A stretch of DNA of 64,000 nucleotides from Solenopsis invicta (taxonomy: Eukaryota > Arthropoda > Insecta > Hymenoptera > Formicidae), in contig NC_052673.1 of NCBI RefSeq assembly GCF_016802725.1, forward strand, positions 3,044,037-3,108,036, read 5' to 3'. Positions 32,123 through 44,595 of the stretch are shown in pieces (within the stretch, counting starts at the first letter, position 1; the number at the start of each line of letters is the position of its first letter). Position numbers and translations under genes: made by a program. Under the pieces are notes generated by a model. The model was not told where the DNA came from, ran no database searches, and worked only from the letters and a program-made list of their open reading frames with translations.

Positions 32123-33404
32123 ACGAGGGCAGTTTGATAAGTACTTAACTTACAAAAGAAAAACGAAAATTTTGGAAAAGTGACAATTTATTTCTCAACA
32201 TTGTCTCCTTTTAGCTTGATACACTTGACCCAGCAATGCTCCAACTTCTTTAATCCATCTGAAAAATACGTTTTCTCGAGGTCTGCAAAGTAGGCCTCCG
32301 TGGCGGCGATAACCTCATTCGACTAAAATTTTTGCCCGGCGAGTGACTTTTTCAAGTTTGGAAACAAAAAAAGTCGCACGGGGCCAAGTCTGGAGAATAC
32401 GGTGGATGGGACAGTAGTTCGTAGTGCAATTCGACCAATTTGACCGTGGCGATGGCGGAGGTGTGAGCCGGTGCGTTGTCATGGTAGAAGAACACTTTTT
32501 TCTTCGCCAAATGGGGCGGTTTTTTCTGCAATTCGGCATCGAATCGGCCCAATAATTCGGCATAGTAGAGCTCTATAACCGTTTTGCCCTTCTCCAGGTA
32601 GTCGATGTAGATCACACCATGTGAATCCCAGAAAACGGTGGCCATCACCTTTCCGGCTGATAGGACAGTCTTCGCCTTCTTCGGAGCACGGGTGAAGTCC
32701 ACTGTTTCGACTGTTCCTTGGTCTCTGGTGTGTACCAGTGGATCCATGTTTCGTCGACGGTCACGAAATGACGCAGAAACTCCTTCGGATTGCGCTTAAA
32801 CAGCGTCAAACACTACTCTGAAGTGGTCTTACGGTTGCGCTTGTTGTTCGAAGTGAACAAACGCGACACCCATCGCGCCGATAGCTTTCTCATGCCCAAA
32901 ATTTCATGCAGGATATGACCCACGCGATCTTTTGAGATACCTACTGTTTCAGCTATCTCGCGCACCTTCAATCGGCGGTCTGCCAATACGAGATCGTGGA
33001 TTTTTGTCACGTTATCCTCCGTGGTAGCCATTTTTGGGGCACCTGGGCGTGGTTCATCAAAAACCGACGTGCGACCACGTTGAAACTCGTTAAACCAATT
33101 TTTGACGGTCGCCATCAAAGGAGAAGAGTCACCGTACACAGCATCCAAGCGCTCTTTGATTTCGCTGCGCGATTTCCCTTTCAAAAACAAGAATTGAATC
33201 ACCGATCGATATTGCTCTTTTTCCATTTTTCTAAAATCCGCGGACACGCCAGCTTCCACACGCGGTTAAAACAAAACTACGAGGCCGATTCGGCTGAAAT
33301 TTTGACAGTAGCCGTCTACGAGAATGTACTACACGATAGTAAATCTCTCTTGCGATAGTGGCACCATCGGGCGGTGAGGCTAAGTACTTATCGAACCGCC
33401 CTCG
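32123..33404 (-). mobile_element. mariner element, full length but broken
   Basis: Terminal inverted repeats are ACGAGGGCAGTTTGATAAGT on the left and, read inward from 33404, ACGAGGGCGGTTCGATAAGT on the right. TA-rich AT microsatellites flank both ends. The total length of about 1.28 kb is normal for mariner. The single gene is on the minus strand and is inactivated. Confidence 0.92.
32230..33226 (-). pseudogene. mariner transposase (DD34D type), inactivated
   Basis: The likely start is MEKEQYRSVIQF (about 33226); the in-frame ATG 12 codons upstream is less typical. N-terminal helix-turn-helix regions (KGKSRSEIKERLDAVYGDSS; VREIAETVGISKDRVGHIL) are intact. The linker WVSRLF (usually WVPRLL) is followed by a stop at about 32814. 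The catalytic region contains VDETWIHW, HDNAPAHTS and SPDLAPCDFF, so all three aspartates are present. Frameshifts lie near 32720 and near 32360. It would have mobilised the element by cut and paste at TA. Confidence 0.9.
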
Positions 33405-33429
33405 TATATATATATATATATATATATAT

Positions 33430-34056
33430 ACAGGGTGTCCGTCCATAAATGTCCGAGCAAATATCTCGTAACTGGTTGAAGTTAGAAGAAAGTTTAATAA
33501 GGAAAATTTACATGGTTTTTAGTCGGCTACAAATGCACGTAAAGAAATTTTTTTTACTCGTCACCTTTTTGAGTTATGAAGGTCAATGTAGGTTTTTTAA
33601 ATCGGTACCTATAATTTTATTTGCATATTTACATAGTAGAGGTAATTTTCAATCAAAATTATATTAGGAAAAAAATTGCTACGACGCATCGTTTACGAGA
33701 TAATCGGCATGCAAAGTATTAAAGTAATAATTTGGATCGAGTATTGTTGAACAAATTTGGAATATCAAATAGGTTGAGAAAGTAAACATTGTTTTTTCAT
33801 GAAATATTTATTAACAAATTAATTAAGAAATGGTTCGAAATTGTTACCATCATGATCGATACAGCATTCAACGCGTTTTATAATGTTTCTTATTGTTAAC
33901 TGCAGCATTTCTGTTGTAATACTTTCAACAGCTCTAGTGATTTTATGTCGTAAATCTTCTTCATTTTCAGGAATAGTTACATAAACAATATCCTTAATAT
34001 ACCCCCAACTTCTGTTGTAATACCACATCTCGAGCATATCACACTTTTGCATATCA
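33430..34056 (-). mobile_element. fragment of an IS630/Tc1-mariner-type element
   Basis: The left end is ACAGGGTGTCCGTCCATAAA, a terminus style common in insect IS630-type elements. The minus-strand frame 33819-34052 (77 residues, IPENEEDLRHKITRAVESIT, then RRxCIDHDGNxFE-type ending) resembles the C-terminus of transposases that carry an N-terminal DUF4817-like domain. The catalytic core is absent, so only the 3' end of the element remains. The family call is from memory of the C-terminal pattern and is moderate. Confidence 0.5.
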
Positions 34057-34088
34057 CATTAATGCCTTCCTTGGGGAAGGCATTAATG
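34057..34088. repeat. short perfect hairpin
   Basis: CATTAATGCCTTCC, four bases, then the exact reverse complement. One half and its flank (ACACAAxCGxTCATTAATGCC) recur near 20103-20130, so it marks a small repeat family. Confidence 0.8.
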
Positions 34089-34099
34089 ACCGTTTGTGT

Positions 34100-37000
34100 A
34101 CAAAACGTTTCATGTGAAATGTGCTCTCAATCGGGTTTTAAAGCTTAGTTCATACTGCAAGCAACAAACGGCAATCGTTGAGCCCAGGGTCTCGATTCTT
34201 TAACTCACTCGTAATTTTGCTTATATGCAACTTACGAGTGATTGAAATGCATATACGTTTACTATTCCATTACCGATGAGTGTTTTGTAAAGCGTGGGTT
34301 ACAATGGCAGTTGCAGTAATAGATGAAGAAGTAAACATTAGACGTAGGCTGCAAGGAGTGGCTTTAGGAACGCGGCCTGAGGTGTTTGAGACTATGTGCC
34401 ACGCTCCAATTAAGTCTGAAGGAAGATTATTGGGACGTCCCGGCCAAGTTTCTCGATAGAAGAAGTCTTTTTAGACTGTCGGACGCCTCTGTAGATGGGG
34501 GCGACGTAAAGGTTTACGTGGTTTACGTATTGTTAGAAGTTTCGGAATGTGATCTGGCTGTGTGCCACAGCAGCATGGCGGGAGAAGGCATTCTTTGGAG
34601 AGGATAAGTCTTATTATCTGGGATATGATGATTGAATTGTATTATTACTACTATAATCGCTGTATGCACGGGAAGCAAAAGACATTGCTGGAAACTTTTA
34701 TTATAATTTTATTTTGTAAGATATCTGGTTTGCGGGAATGCATGGGGATGCGCAGAAGATCATTGCGCACCTGGACCGTTGTGTGCTCGATTTTTCAATC
34801 AGTAATTGTGAGTGAAATAAACATGTATGTAACACAGGGACACTCTCGCTCTTGTTGTACATACGGGAAATGTAAATGCGTGTCATGAAATAATTGTTGC
34901 ATTGTATTGATCCGCAAGAATCAATCGCTCTTGGGAACCGCGTGGCCGCGTGATGTGCGACTGCGCATTTCTTCTTGCTGCCTTGACGTGGCATGTGCAT
35001 GGTAACACGACGATGTTTACTATGGAGATAGACTTTACCGTGGAGAAACGTGGAGGATTCCGTAATTATAGGCGTCGGAGGATCTGCTCACTCATGTTCT
35101 TGGCTTTATGAAGATTTTGGTCGATCAACATGTGTCTATCGACATGAGTGCGTGTCTAGTTAGGTATGGGGCACATGCGCAATTCGACAATGTGTGCTGG
35201 AGAATTTGTTGCACGGGTGCGTATTATGCGGATGCGGAACACTTTATTTTGACGGTTGTATAATGCTGTGGAATGAGTGTCCAGATGTAGTGATACTAAA
35301 CATGTAACATTGTTTTTGTGTTCCCCTACGAATTTATAGCCATATCGTAGGCCGTGGCGCCTCTTCTGGGCGGGTGTGGACGGTGCGTAAAGTACTGCAC
35401 TCCCATCACACGCGAGTGGAGAATCGTTTGGGACACTGAGAGAATTTTCTTGAGCTTGTAATTTCCAGGACGGAGTGAACATCTGAGTTATCATTATACG
35501 AATAAGCTAATTGTTACCTTTGCTTGCATGAAATTTTAGCAAGCGTACTTTGACTGCCTTGGTATGATGCTTAATCGAACTCTATTCTGTGGTATGCGTT
35601 CTCTTTTGGAATATCCAAAAAGTACACTGTATATAAGTAAGCCAACTCTGGCCTAAAACTATATAGAAGATAAAAAGAAATAAATAAACAGCGAAATCGA
35701 ATACATTCTGTGTATTTATAATAATTTTGTTAAGAGAAAGTGACTTAAGGTATGCTAGTGGATATTTTTACAGCACTAAATGGATAAATAAGTGAATTGG
35801 TGGTACTAATACACTAATCACGCCCCTCCTTTTTAATTGAATATAATGAAATTATCATTAGAGTCTTATTATACAAGGGAGTAGTTAATAAGCAATTGTT
35901 ACTCAAACTTCGCTCTGACATGTTGGAGTGATGTAGAGGACACTGTATCAATTTGGCTGGTCGCTGCAGCCATATCCCTGGAGGATGGTGGTGGCTTCCT
36001 TGACCTCAGCTGTGCTGCGCTGATGCTCGCCAGGAGATAGCGTGGAGAGTGAGCGGAGGGAAATGTAGGCATGGAGAGCGGATGATCGGTTTTTGGTGCA
36101 GTAATGATGACTACAATTTGAGGCTAGAGGAAAGAAGGGGGAAAAAAAATAAACAGGACTAGTGATGAGAGTGAGTTGAGTGTATAGGCATGCAGTGATA
36201 TAAACATGACTGAACCTCTCCACTGAATTTTTTTTTCTTTTTTGATTTACAAATTTTGAATTTTTGATTTATGTTCTTATGAAAACTAAGTTAATGTTGA
36301 AATAGCATTGTCAACCATCACTAATTATCAACTAAATAATAGCAAGATGGTGTCTCTGATCTCGCAAGAGAACAACAAATAATCAATAATTTAATAGAAT
36401 ACTTTAAGCTAATTTAAGGGAAGGAGAAAGGAAAAAAGAGAGAGAGAGGTGAAAGTCTTAATAGAGGCATTAAGGGATGTAACAATGTGTGCCGTTGTGT
36501 GAAATTAATCTAATTTTTGTTTTTCATTGTTCCGAACACTTAATATACTAGACAATAATAACTTCTGCGTGATGGTGTTCAGATAATTACCGCTTGAAAT
36601 TTAACAGGCGGATAAGCTGTCTCTTTTACATAAATATCTTTATTACTCAACTATACAAAGGAATTAAATAATAAAATTGAATAGACTGATGAAGCAAAGT
36701 GCAAACTCTAGGCCGAACACAGGAATTACTGCTCGCGGGAAAGATATTTATCTGACTTGTGCATAAATTTAAATATATAATGAGGCAGACATGCTTGAGT
36801 CAAATTAAGTTTTGACCTAAATTATGCTGCAATATATTACATTATGTCGCGCTGAGTTAACCCTTAAATATGAGGAGGTAATAAAAACTTGGATAGATTG
36901 ATGGTGACATATATACTGCCAAGGGCATAAAGTCGATTGGGCAGAGAAACTTTTGAAGTCCCTGAAATGGAAAATGCATATAAATAAAGATTTGTGAGCT

Positions 37001-37417
37001 AACCTATTTTTAATGCGTATATGAGAAAATGTTTGCATATGAGGAGACGGTCCACATAGGCGGATACTCATCTTAATAAGCTTAATTAATAAACTGAAGA
37101 ATCCGTGTACTCGGCCAGGGCAAATATTTAAATGAAGGTATATCACAATCAATTTGACGTTGAATCCGTCGGGAAGCATCTAAACAAAGTAGTTAGGTTA
37201 ATTAGTGGCAGTAATATGTAGAATATCAGTAAACTCCAAAATAGAATGTAGAACCTTTAAATACTGTAAAATGATACGGTGTTAAGGTTTCTGAGAAATT
37301 AGGTAGTAATAATCATTATATAATTATAATTATTCTTATTCCTAAATTAATATTTTAATACAGGATTTGGGTATTTGTAATCGATTGCATCATGAATCTG
37401 ATTATAAGATTGTAACT
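34100..37417. other. no gene recognised
   Basis: Mixed-composition sequence. Frames up to about 112 codons occur on both strands but none shows a domain, consistent codon use or splice structure I can defend. It could hold introns or untranslated parts of a host gene. Confidence 0.35.
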
Positions 37418-37434
37418 ATTAATTACCCAGATAG

Positions 37435-38100
37435 CCAAACATGACGGGAGCACAAAATAAAAATTTATGATACACATTATGCTGGCAAAAATGAAGCAGC
37501 AGCCACGCATGATTTGTTGTTTCAGTTAACGTTAGCAGAAAAGTAGCAAAATCCCAGCAGAGACTACGTCATAATATGTTTAAAAAAATGCAGCAAAAAA
37601 TGTAGCAAAACTTACTGACATAAAGTAAACAGAAATCGAGAATTGTATGTTGGCATAATAAAACAACAAAAATAAGCAAAATTTATACATACTAAATAAC
37701 GTCACATTCAGTAGGCAAAATGTAGTTGAAAATCTATCATAAGAACTGTCATATTATGACAGCAGAACCGCGGTAAAGATGCAGCACGATATGTCTCATT
37801 AAGTACTGAGAGCAAAAATACAGCAAAAATCGAGCACGACGTGCCGTCATGGCGTGACGGCGAAAACGCGGCAGATATGAAACACGATCTGCTTTATCAG
37901 TTGTTGATTGCAAAACTGTTGCAGAAATCGAGCACAGTGTGCTGTCACGACATGACAGCTAAAACGCGACAGATATAGAACACGATTTGATTAATCAGTA
38001 ATAGACGGCAAAATCGCAACAGATATCGAACACAAGTTGCTGTCAGAAGTAATTGCAAAAATGAAGCAAAAATTGAGCAAGAAATGACGTATTAATAGCT
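37435..38100. repeat. left subterminal motif array
   Basis: A dense, irregular array of short motifs: GCAGCAAAAA, AAATCGAGCACGA, GTCACGACATGACAG, AACGCGGCAGATAT and relatives in varied order. Such subterminal arrays are where CACTA-type transposases bind. The part from 37761 inward matches the right arm; the outer part does not. Confidence 0.75.
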
Positions 38101-38409
38101 TTTAATTAAAATTTTTTAATTAAAATTTAACCTTAATTAGGAATTGGGGAAATAAATATAAATGTTTCTTATGTGAAAGGATTTTTATATGTATATATAT
38201 ATATATATTTATTTATTTATATATTCTCAAAAATATATAAACATAATTTATTTATTACATTTAATTTGAATAAAATATGCATCACAATAATCTTACCGAC
38301 GAGATACGTATAATTATTACTGATGAGGTACATATTACAAAAACACATTGCAATAATATAATATTGTACAATATATTACAATAACCTATCTTAATAACAT
38401 ATCTTAAGA

Positions 38410-38561
38410 CAGGGGCCTTATTCTTGAAAACATGCGAATAATTTGTACATACGAAAATGGCAAAATAATCATTGGGAGAATGCCATTGAATAATTCCATT
38501 TGCTATTCTGCCACTTTGGTATACGAAAATTATTCGAATGTTTTCATGAATAGGGCCCCAG
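38410..38561. repeat. palindromic MITE in the left arm (mirror 59414-59565)
   Basis: The ends CAGGGGCCTTATTCTTGAAA and TTTCATGAATAGGGCCCCAG are inverted, and most of the length forms one stem. No coding sequence. Its presence at the matching place in the other arm shows it predates the arm duplication. Confidence 0.8.
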
Positions 38562-38646
38562 AATTGACTCCTAATAGTCTGTTTACAATGCGCACAGTAA
38601 ACCTTCCAGCGAGAGACACGAAAAGACAGTGCAACACATACTACGA

Positions 38647-38910
38647 TTTACGCTTCACCATTAATCGGATTTAATAATAATTGTAGTTATAAAACTGACC
38701 AATCACGAGTATTCCTTTGAAGAATGGAATGACTGTAATTGGGCAATTTTATAACTACGAATGTTGATAAACCCGATTAATGACGCGTAAGGGTTGGTTT
38801 ATAATAGCCGTTACCGTAAGAAATTCACCAATCGTAGTAGATTATTCTTCTATAAATCGACTATGATTGGTTAATTTCTCATGGTTACGGCTATTATAAA
38901 ACAACTATAA
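38647..38910. repeat. two adjacent palindromic MITEs in the left arm
   Basis: 38647-38790 (arms with ATTAATCGG and TAGTTATAAAA text) and 38793-38910 (arms with TTATAATAGCCGTTACCGT text) each fold back on themselves. Mirrors lie at about 59065-59330. Confidence 0.75.
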
Positions 38911-38999
38911 ATGTAGCAACAGTGATTCATTTCATCCTTACTTAATATTAACAAACAACAAGGATAAAATAATTCACTGTCAGAACTGTGCCGCTTAAT

Positions 39000-39312
39000 G
39001 AGCTTTCTACAATAAGCTATTAGTCGGTGTCATAAGTCGTAAGTCGTAAAACCTGGTTTATGCAGACTGTAACCGCTAACTTATGCCGGAATCTGTAAGA
39101 AATTGACCAATCATAATCGATTTATAGAAGATTAATCGACTATGATTGCTTAATTTCTTACAGATTCCGGCATAAGTTAGTGGTTACGGCCTGCATAAAC
39201 CAGGCTTAAGAATTGATCAATCACAGTTGAATATTCTCTTCATATTCGACTGTGATTAGTCAATTTTTATGGCTTACAACTTATGCCATCGACTAATGGC
39301 TTATTGTAGGAC
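39000..39312. repeat. nested palindromes in the left arm
   Basis: An inner palindrome (39053-39215, arms ending CCTGGTTTATGCAG / CTGCATAAACCAGG with CCGGAATCTGTAAGAAATT) sits inside an outer one. The outer arms are CTACAATAAGCTATTAGTCG and CGACTAATGGCTTATTGTAG. One MITE appears to have inserted into another of similar design. Confidence 0.75.
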
Positions 39313-39613
39313 TCATAATGACAAGTTTAATGACGCCATATGCTAAAATCGTTCAATTAGAATTTAGAAATAGAGCATGTTTTAGAGCATTATTAATCCA
39401 ACTCGGGTTGGGTTAAAACCCGCTGCAATCGAAAACGCTATTAGCATTTTCAATTATTTTTAGATATTTCCGTGTTTCATGAGCGGAAGCTTACAGCGGA
39501 ACAGAACAACGCGATCAATTACAACCGCAGAAAAGAAAACCAAGCAATTATTGTACAATTGTGATTGGTTACGCTATTCCTGTAAATTTCCGCTCGTGAC
39601 ACATTAGCCTCAG

Positions 39614-39760
39614 TGGCCGGTATTCATAGTCGATTCTTATTTCAAGATTATCTTAAGTAATGTCTTAAGATGCTGATACAGCTTTCTGATTGATTGATGA
39701 CACCTTAAGATGATACTTAAGACGATCTTAAATATAGGAACGGACTATGAATACCGGCCA
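39614..39760. repeat. palindromic MITE with GGCCGGTATTCATAGTC ends
   Basis: TGGCCGGTATTCATAGTC and its reverse complement bound a 147-bp unit rich in CTTAAGA motifs. The mirror copy is at 58215-58361. Confidence 0.85.
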
Positions 39761-40030
39761 GTGATTGGTTCTACTTTTTCTTATTGTGAATGCGCTCTAA
39801 TGCGTTCTATGCGCTGAGGTGACACATGTGTGAGCCACTATTTACATGAGTGATCTTCGGTGATTCTGTGCGTGCGGAAGTTTATGTTAGGTTAGATGTT
39901 ACTTGAGGCTGCGTGCATCCAGAATTTAAATACTGCACCTGTAAAAAGAAGGATATTGGGTAAGTAAATTGAGAAAAGCTTTCCAGCAAGTGACAGCGGC
40001 TGAATTCAGAGAATTCGCACGTTATCAGGA

Positions 40031-40150
40031 GTGCGTTCAGAATAAACGTCCGGGTGCAACCAGGTATCATTTTCTCCTTGTTTAATATTCAATAAACAAG
40101 AAGAATAAAATGATCTCTGGGTGCAACCGGACGTTCGTTCTGAACGCAGT
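40031..40150. repeat. palindromic MITE, left arm
   Basis: The arms GCGTTCAGAATAAACGTCCG and CGGACGTTCGTTCTGAACGC fold onto each other with GGTGCAACC text inside. The mirror is near 57827-57947. Confidence 0.8.
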
Positions 40151-41086
40151 CCAGCGCTCTCTCCAAAGCCAGCTAGGGTGCCTAAAATTTACAAATCAAA
40201 ACATTATAGCAAGAAAGTTCTTGAAAAATTAAGTAAAATATTATTATTTGTACAGTTTTATTTCATGCTGTAGATACAACGAAGCTAGTCAATCGCAGAC
40301 CTTAGACGATTGCGCGTCATGCAGTTATAAATATTATCGAGTGACTCACGGAGTGTCTAAACGTAATACTTTGCAAGTTGGGTAAGTTAATATTTTTTTA
40401 AAAATTTGCAAATAACTTGATTTTCGAAAAAATTCCTTAATATTAAATTTTTAATTTCGGGACATCCTGCACATAAAAAATAGAAATTTTTATTTAAACG
40501 TCATTTTTATTTAAACTCACCATTTTTTTCTATGTTCCACAATAAGATGAAGTTAATTTGTAGCTATTTTTTTAGTCTCTCGCTACCCTCTCTCTGTACT
40601 TCATCTTCCTACTGCACAAACGCCATTAAAAGATATGCAGAACTGCGTGCATCTCCAGAGTGAGGAAACAGCATCTATAACTGAGAAAATAAGGTATGAA
40701 TTATTTTGTTACTTAAGTTATTAAGAAGATGTTAAGAAGAAATTCCTTTTATACGTAACTTCTGTGATACACATTGCAACCGCAAATAACATACAGCGTT
40801 TAATCATCACAGCTCGTGATTTTATTACATTCTTTATTCTTTTTTTTTTAGTGGACGTAGAGGTAGCACGCTAACCCACAAGTGGAACCCACGAACTTGC
40901 AGTATCTTTGCGTAGCATTTCCGTACATCCCCCATCCTCTTAAGAGATTAGGGGTTCAGGACTACGCACTTCCCGGAACGTCTTCGAAGCAGCCTCTGTA
41001 ATTGAGAAAGAAACAATAAGGTAAATTACTATTTTTTATTACTCAAATTTAATGCTACGAATGTGCTACAGTACATTCAGAAATTT

Positions 41087-41117
<31 letters not shown>

Positions 41118-41157
41118 ACATACATACATACAAAATTTCCTATAATTCTTTACAAAC

Positions 41158-41189
<32 letters not shown>

Positions 41190-41382
41190 GTTTGTAAAGA
41201 ATTGTCGCTAAAGAGTTACAGAATAGGCCTACTGAAAAAAATTTTTTATATACAATTATATTTAATTATACATAAAGCATACATAATTATAAATAATTAT
41301 ATGTATATAAAAATGTATTCCCGGGTAGTCATTACCCAAACTTTTGTGTATGAAAAAAGAAAAAATATTTTACTTACATGAA

Positions 41383-44342
41383 TTAATCCTCTTCATCATG
41401 TGAGCTTATAATAGATTCTGCATCATCTTCTTCTACTGCATTTTCTAGATCGTCGTCGCGCGAGTCTTTCCAAAAATCGCGTTCTGTTCTGGCACGTTGT
41501 TGCCTGTCACGCTGTACGTGGGTAGCCATCCTGTGTCTTTGTTTCGCCGAACGCAAAGCCTCTCTCGCGTACGCTTGGAATTCTGCTCGAGTCGGTCTAT
41601 TGAAATGTCGACTGTTGCAAGCAGCATCTACATGCCCGTGAGGAAAAGAAGAAAGTATGATTATTAGAGCGAAATAAGTTGTGTGCGTGCGTGTGCGTGT
41701 GTGCGCTTGTGTCATATACACGGTTGGATAAGTTGATATTTTTTTAAAGTTAAATTTAATGGCATATTAAATTAACACAAGCACTCATATCGTACCCCTT
41801 CATTTTATAGAATACCCTCACTACAGCTTTGCTCGCACAAGTACACGGTTATTGGTAGACTCGTGCTGTAGTCAGAGGTATTCTATAAGTTTGGCATTCC
41901 GCTCTTATCGCCGCATACGGTCAAAGTTGAGAAAACTCTACTGTACTACCCAACCCTGATCGTGTGTGTATATGCGGACGTACAAATTCTTTATATTATT
42001 AAAATTAATTAATACACATTCAAAGGGTCTAGCCGGATAAACATGTGAATAAGCATTGAACTTGAGAAGATCAGATCAGGGTTAGGATCTTAATTTCAGA
42101 TAGGAAGAAAAAAATTTTTCATCAAGTTTCGGCCCTTTATCCCTATTATTTATTCCTTTGGAGCGTTTAACGTGTTTTTCAGTTTTTAATTTTTTTTCTG
42201 CTCTTCTAGTTAAGTGATTCGTATGGTAAAAATTTATAATATAAATATCATTAACATACATTTTAACATCATGAATATATAAAATATATAATTAAAAAAC
42301 TTTTGAATTTTTTTAAATATGAAGACAAGCTTTCAGAGAAACCAAAATATTTGTTAAAATATATGTTGATGACAATTATATTGTAAATTTCTTCCATGAA
42401 AATCGCTTAACTACAAGAGCAGAAAAAAATGAAAAACTGAAAAACACGTAAAACTCTTCAGAAAAATAAATAATATGATAGAGGGCTGAAACTTGGTGAA
42501 AAATTTTTTTCTTTCTATCTCAAATTTGGGTTCTAGCCTCGATCTGACCCCCTCAAGTGCAACTTTCACATGCTTATTCAGCTCGACCCTTTGTGATATT
42601 ACCTATTATATTAAACTTTGAGATGAGACTAAGTTTAAAGAAAATAGAATAAGTTAGAGTCGTACCATAAATTGCCATTATTATACGCGTCTTGTATAAG
42701 GGCTGTAGACCCTGTTTAGAGCCAAACCAGGTGTATGCCACCATTAAACCGTCTTTGATCTCTTCTTTAAAGGACATATTAATTGCTTCCTTTACCGCAA
42801 ATCCTCCCACATATTGAAGATAATTCACCTATGTTACAACACGACACGTTAATTATTGTTTAATTGCTGAAAAGATATGTGCGAGGATAACTCTAATAAT
42901 TAGTCGTACTCTAAAATTGTGGCTATAATATTATAACATTGATTTATAAGCACATAATTATTCATTTTGACTGAGAGATAGACAAACATTTTTTGCTCTA
43001 AAGACATTAATAAATTTGTAAAACATTTAATCAAGTATGCATCGAGAGAAAAGACTTTTTCATACAAATACATTTAACAATATTACTTTCTTATGTAAAC
43101 TGTTAAATTGACGTTTTAAATAATTTTTGTAATCACTTTGTAACGCGGTTATTTATCAAGTCATTCTCCTGTAGTACTAATTTATTCTCTCGATATGTAA
43201 TTGTTGCTATTGTAAATTGAAAATTATTTTATATGTTATTGTTTTTTCGTAGACTTACAACTTCGTCGTATTTTTCCTCGTCAATCGATTCAAAGGTTTG
43301 CATCTCTATCTTAGTTGAAATTGGCAAACATTTTGGCTTTTGTAATGCGCGTCGTCGGTTTTCTCTCACCTGTACACATTTATGAATACGTTCCATAGTG
43401 CTATTCAACTTTCTGTAAATAAAATATAAATGTACAATTAAATATATGTAAAGTAAATTTAATAAAATCTTTTTTACATTACATACGCATATAGATATGT
43501 ATGTACTACCTCAATTCCATGTCTATACGATCCAATCGTTCCTGAGTGCTATAAAAGTTATACTTAAATTAAAAAACAGTAAACGCGTATATTTTAAAAG
43601 ATGTTCAGCTTATCGAACGTATTAATTCCCTGTAAGATAGAACGACATAAAATCTCAACCGGAAAGAAGAGTTCCCAAGTCTGTAGAAATTTTCTATCCT
43701 GCAGCAAATTTACACGTTTGATAAATTTGTCGTACGACAAATGATATCTCAGCCTTAGACTCACCGATGCTCAATATTATTTCGTTCTGCTTGCGCTCTA
43801 TATCCTGCTGTTGCCTCTACCGATTCGCCTATATTTGAATAAGGAAGCTGAAACTTATTATAAGCATTAATAATATTGTCAAACGCATTATGTTCACTCG
43901 GTATGAATGTTGTCGTAGGTCTGTGTTGTGCATAAGGAGTGTTGTTTGTAGAGTACGATATTGGATGTGGTTCTGCATTACTTGTTGATGGTGTGTGTAA
44001 AGGATACTGATAATCAATTTGTTCCACTTGATGTACCTGAGTAGATGTTAGCATAGGTGTTTGCGGTTTATTATGTATTTGAGAATTTGTGTTATTGTAT
44101 TGTGTTGTTAATATATTATGAAGATTATGTTGTGTGTTAACGTCATTAATAGTCGAGGAATTGTCCTGTATAGTTCCTCTTAACTCCCTCATATCTTCTT
44201 CCATCGTTGTCGCCGTATCTATCTCCTGCCCGCCAGTTTTAGATGTCTTGCTGAAGGGAGCTTCTTCAGAAGACGTAGTCTGGTACCTCGATGGTTTTAC
44301 TATCGGTCTTTTTGGACGGCTTTCTTTCAATGTAGTGGACAT
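41383..44342 (-). CDS. DUF4806-like accessory protein, five exons, left arm
   Basis: Exons on the minus strand are 43765-44342, 43510-43548, 43259-43412, 42666-42828 and 41383-41627. All junctions are GT-AG with matching phases, giving about 392 residues. The N-terminal exon is Ser/Thr/Asn/Gln-rich and probably disordered. Exons 2-3 give a charged helix (TQERLDRIDMELR, then KLNSTMERIHKCVQVRENRR). Exon 4 carries VNYLQYVGGFAVKEAINMS and AYTWFGSKQGLQPLYKTRII, the pattern of DUF4806. The last exon is basic then acidic (ending SSHDEED). The start at 44342 (MSTTLKES) is chosen over upstream ATGs that give hydrophobic text. It reads in the same direction as the transposase and lies 254 bases after its stop. 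The role is unknown; partner of the transposase is an inference. Confidence 0.75.
42025..42597. repeat. about 570-bp inverted-repeat MITE in intron 4 of the left DUF4806-like gene
   Basis: The ends CAAAGGGTCTAGCC and GGCTCGACCCTTTG-like text (read from the other side) are inverted. Inside, GAAAAATTTTTTTC, GCTGAAACTTGGTG and GAAAAACACGT are also mirrored, making it almost entirely self-complementary. It lies between exons 4 and 5, with a mirror in the right arm (about 55380-55952). Confidence 0.8.
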
Positions 44343-44595
44343 CCTTAAATACATTTTTAATATATACATAATAATTATGTAAGATAATTGAAGGGTTTTT
44401 CTGCGCGAGCGTGCGACAGTGTACTTTTTAAGTGTACATTTTTTAACAACAATACAATAACACAATGAATACAATGAAGATAATGAACTTTAAAGTTAAT
44501 TACGACAATTAACTTTAGAGTTTATTTTCTCCAACCATCAAAAGCAATTTATACTTAATACTTTAATTATATTTTATATAATTGGAATGTGAATT

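Noticed and set aside
34386..35494. host gene from several 70-112-codon frames
   Set aside because: No shared splice phases, domains or codon bias, and frames on both strands are of equal length.
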